A stretch of 7,233 nt of DNA from Methylococcaceae bacterium. GTDB taxonomy: Bacteria; Pseudomonadota; Gammaproteobacteria; Methylococcales; Methylomonadaceae. The notes beneath the pieces were generated by a model that did not search any database, was not told where the DNA came from, and saw only the letters and a program-made list of their open reading frames with translations. The position numbers and the translations under genes are program-made. Positions 4,963-7,233 of this stretch are shown here, piece after piece; positions within the stretch are counted from its first letter, which is position 1; each line of letters starts with the position of its first letter. The DNA lies in NCBI GenBank assembly GCA_947505055.1, contig CANNLO010000239.1, forward strand, positions 1 to 7,233. The letters run 5' to 3'.

Positions 4963-7233
4963 TTACGAATTTTCGCATGGTTTAGTAGTTTGATTTTTCA
5001 GCTTGAAAAGTTGATTTTTTAAGTCGATAGCCGACTCTAGGTCTGGCGTTACTTGTAAAATATGTTCCAACATCAATTCGGCTGCTTCATAAACCTTTAT
5101 GTCGATATAGAGCGCGGTTAATTTTAGTTTGCTCAACATATCATCAGGGAAAAAATTGATGTATGCATTATAGCTATCAATAGCTAGCATATAATCTCCG
5201 ACAATTCGAGCCAGTTCAGCCTTATAGGGTAGGTAAGTTGGCGATAGATTGGCAAGGCAATCTATCGCCAAAAACGCGTCTTGTTGGTTTTGCTGATCAA
5301 GACTGATTGAGGCGACCCGAAGTAATGCTTCTTCAAGTACCGGCGATTGATCCAGTTGGATGATGCTGTCGTAATGTGTCAGTGCGGCATCTAAGTCATT
5401 TTTCAATTCAGCAAGATAGGCATCTATCAGTAACAGATAAGGCTCTTTGTTGTCGTGATTGGGATCGTTAATAACGCCAGTGTGCAGGTTTTTTAATTCA
5501 TCGATTTTTTTGTGTTTAAATAATAATTTTATTTTACTTTTTAATAATGGCAAGGTGGAGTGCTTGGCGATTCTAGCTTTGAACCCGGTATTTTGGTTGG
5601 TCATGACCTGATCGAATTGATCTTGCAGAGTTTGAATGGCCAGTAGGGTTTCATCAGGGTAGTGTGCAGTCGGGTGTTTTTTTTGCCATAATTCAGCCCT
5701 GCGATAGCTTTTGTCTTTATCCCATTGTTCAAGTAGCAATGAAAAATCTGGAGCTTCTTTAAGTTCCTCTTGTCTGACTTTAGTGCGAACTATGGCTGTA
5801 TTGATCAGGCTTGATAAACTATTAGCTCCAAGTCGGTAAGCCTGATAATAGATGTTGCCCAGTTTTTTGGCTTTTTCTGCATCGCATTCATCGGCGTCAT
5901 GCGGTGAAGTGATCTTTATAAAATGTCGCACACTAAACATTTTTACCAGTTTGCTATGATGTCGATATTTTCTTTTAAGCTGTTTTTCAATGCTGTCCAG
6001 ATCGCGTTTGTCCTTGTAATTTTCAATCCTGCCTTCCGAATTGTACATGCGCTTATTTATCTCTAGTGCCTTCTTGGCCAGTTTGGCTATGGCTTTCATT
6101 TGAAAATTGACTTTTTCCAGTTCATCAATCACCACTTGGTAATGTTTATTTAACACACTCTGGCTAAGTTGGGGGATACACTGTTTTACGCTGGTTATGT
6201 TGCCGTTCTCTAACTCAGGTAGAATCATTTCTGAGCAGGGGATGTGGATAATGTTTTCGACTTTTGCCGCAGTGGGTGCAAGATTGATGATTTCACGGTT
6301 ATCAGCGGTAATGGACTCTGCCTGGCGCGTCAGCATTAACAGTAATGTGGAAAATCCAGGGCACATGGGGCGAAATTCGCCGCAATAGGTTTCAACCTGT
6401 ACAGGGATTAAATCGTATTTAGGGCCTGCCAATTGCTCGTCACTGCCGGTAGCATGAGTAATTCCTTCCTTGGTGTAACACACATCAAAGCCGGCTAATA
6501 ATATTTTGCTGAAGCCAAAATAATGCGCCATTGCCAAGGCAGAGTTGGATACCGTAGGGCCTGTGCCATGCATGTTGACAATATTAAGATCGGATTTCCA
6601 CGGTAATCGGGTGCCTAAATAAAGGCTTTGCCCTTGCCATTGGTTAATTAACGCCGGTTGTACATGGTAAGAGTTTATGAATATAGTTTTCTCGCCAAAT
6701 AAAAACATTTCTCTGCTGACATCTATGTTGTCAATCTGAGGGTCAACCGAGAATACAAAATCCGGCTCAATACCGGCGGTAATGAGTTGTCTTGATATGC
6801 GTGAAACGGCAAAAATCACCAATTTGTGCTGATTTTCCAGTAGCCAAGGAAATACCGTGGTTAACGATGGTCCACCGGCCAGGATGATGACGGTCTTGCC
6901 TTCATAGGCGTTTGCCAGCAATGTCACAGGTGAAATGTTTTCGGTAATATTTTCCAGTTGACGGATAATGAAGGTTTCGCAACCGAGGGACGTGCTGTAT
7001 TGAAAATGGAGTACGTGCAGAGCTTCACTGATATGCCAGCTTAGCTCAAGATAGTCGTCGAAAATGGCTTGCTGCGCTGCGATGGAGTTGAATAGTTTTA
7101 CACTATTGATATAAAAGTATTCCTTTATTTTGAAAGTTTCCGCGTGTTCTTCCCACTGTGAGGCGGGGGTGCAAACAACCCCCGGAGGGAGATCGTCCAG
7201 CAATTGGCGTTGTTGTAATTCCTCGAGAACAGA
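4963..7233 (-). CDS. Maf-type flagellin glycosyltransferase (MptE-like, DUF115), 5' end outside window
   Basis: The frame is open to the right edge, giving 756 visible residues (numbered here from codon 7233-7231); the true start is not in the window. The central Maf/MptE-like domain spans about 105-335. It has VIILAGGPSL (115-124, nucleotide-sugar loop), FAVSRISRQLITAGIEPDFV followed by DPQ (164-166), GTGPTVSNSALAMA (223-236), LLAGFDVCYT (245-254) and a nearby ITHATGS. Motility-associated factor (Maf) proteins of Campylobacter, Helicobacter, Aeromonas and Magnetospirillum have this domain, related to GT42/GT29 sialyltransferase folds, and transfer pseudaminic or legionaminic acid to Ser/Thr of flagellin in the cytoplasm. 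A helical, lysine-rich region follows (about 350-570), including the YYQAYRLGANSLSSLI segment usual in Maf C-termini. About four TPR-like repeats close the protein. Part of the N-terminal Maf domain probably lies beyond the edge. The archaeal relative MptE is a pterin diphosphokinase, but the flagellar context argues against that role here. Confidence 0.88.
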   Translation of the reverse strand, partial: SVLEELQQRQLLDDLPPGVVCTPASQWEEHAETFKIKEYFYINSVKLFNSIAAQQAIFDDYLELSWHISEALHVLHFQYSTSLGCETFIIRQLENITENISPVTLLANAYEGKTVIILAGGPSLTTVFPWLLENQHKLVIFAVSRISRQLITAGIEPDFVFSVDPQIDNIDVSREMFLFGEKTIFINSYHVQPALINQWQGQSLYLGTRLPWKSDLNIVNMHGTGPTVSNSALAMAHYFGFSKILLAGFDVCYTKEGITHATGSDEQLAGPKYDLIPVQVETYCGEFRPMCPGFSTLLLMLTRQAESITADNREIINLAPTAAKVENIIHIPCSEMILPELENGNITSVKQCIPQLSQSVLNKHYQVVIDELEKVNFQMKAIAKLAKKALEINKRMYNSEGRIENYKDKRDLDSIEKQLKRKYRHHSKLVKMFSVRHFIKITSPHDADECDAEKAKKLGNIYYQAYRLGANSLSSLINTAIVRTKVRQEELKEAPDFSLLLEQWDKDKSYRRAELWQKKHPTAHYPDETLLAIQTLQDQFDQVMTNQNTGFKARIAKHSTLPLLKSKIKLLFKHKKIDELKNLHTGVINDPNHDNKEPYLLLIDAYLAELKNDLDAALTHYDSIIQLDQSPVLEEALLRVASISLDQQNQQDAFLAIDCLANLSPTYLPYKAELARIVGDYMLAIDSYNAYINFFPDDMLSKLKLTALYIDIKVYEAAELMLEHILQVTPDLESAIDLKNQLFKLKNQTTKPCENS
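5038..5445 (-). other. TPR-like repeat region at the C-terminus of the Maf protein
   Basis: About four helix-turn-helix units of 31-36 residues lie in tandem at visible residues about 597-732. They centre on DAALTHYDSIIQLDQSP, DAFLAIDCLANLSP, DYMLAIDSYNAYINFFPDD and EAAELMLEHILQVTPDL. Each ends in a Pro or Pro-Asp after an A-x-x-x-Y/L-type helix, the normal TPR ending. Such repeats usually bind proteins. In Maf they could present flagellin, a FliS-flagellin complex or an export component to the catalytic domain; that role is inference. Confidence 0.7.

Noticed and set aside
4943..4966. Imperfect inverted repeat GTAAACC / GGGTTAC at the end of the Maf gene
   Set aside because: Only 6 of 7 pairs match, with a 10-base loop and no T run after it on the minus strand, and it overlaps the stop codon. 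It is too weak to call a terminator.
7201..7203. TTG on the minus strand as the start of the Maf gene
   Set aside because: The frame stays open for ten more codons to the window edge. No Shine-Dalgarno sequence is at proper spacing (GAGGA is about 16 bases away), and Maf proteins normally have more N-terminal sequence. The gene is treated as partial.

Overview
The window holds the distal part of a polar-type bacterial flagellar filament locus, followed on the opposite strand by two genes that probably belong to flagellin modification. The plus-strand gene order (flagellin, FlaG, FliD, FliS, FliT-like), the short flagellin without large outer domains, and a Maf-type flagellin glycosyltransferase nearby point to a Gram-negative proteobacterium with polar flagella. 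A gammaproteobacterium of moderate GC, such as a methanotroph of the Methylococcales or a similar aquatic lineage, is my best guess. That placement is inference from gene order and protein style, not from any database search.

Plus strand, 1-3491. A complete flagellin gene (fliC) sits behind a good ribosome binding site and ends in a compact GC-rich terminator hairpin. Then come flaG, fliD (filament cap), fliS (flagellin export chaperone) and a small FliT-like gene (probable FliD chaperone), with gaps of 31, 12 and 6 bases between successive genes. This reads as one operon for building the filament: FliC is the polymer, FliD the cap that folds incoming subunits, FliS and FliT the cytoplasmic chaperones that hold FliC and FliD before export, and FlaG a modulator of filament length. 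The hairpin between fliC and flaG would let flagellin be expressed far above the rest.

Minus strand, 7233-3501. A large Maf/MptE-like gene (DUF115 family) enters from the right edge. Its 5' end lies outside the window, and its C-terminus carries about four TPR-like repeats. After a 109-base gap comes a complete radical SAM protein with an N-terminal cobalamin-binding-like domain, whose stop codon lies only 9 bases from the stop of the FliT-like gene. Maf proteins transfer nonulosonic acid sugars (pseudaminic or legionaminic type) to Ser/Thr of flagellin in the cytoplasm before export, so this one probably glycosylates the adjacent FliC. The role of the radical SAM enzyme is unknown. Its position suggests, but does not prove, a modification of flagellin or of its glycan.

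No RNA genes, CRISPR arrays, insertion sequences or attachment sites were seen. There is no gene-free stretch over 300 bases; the longest gap is the 109 bases at 4854-4962.
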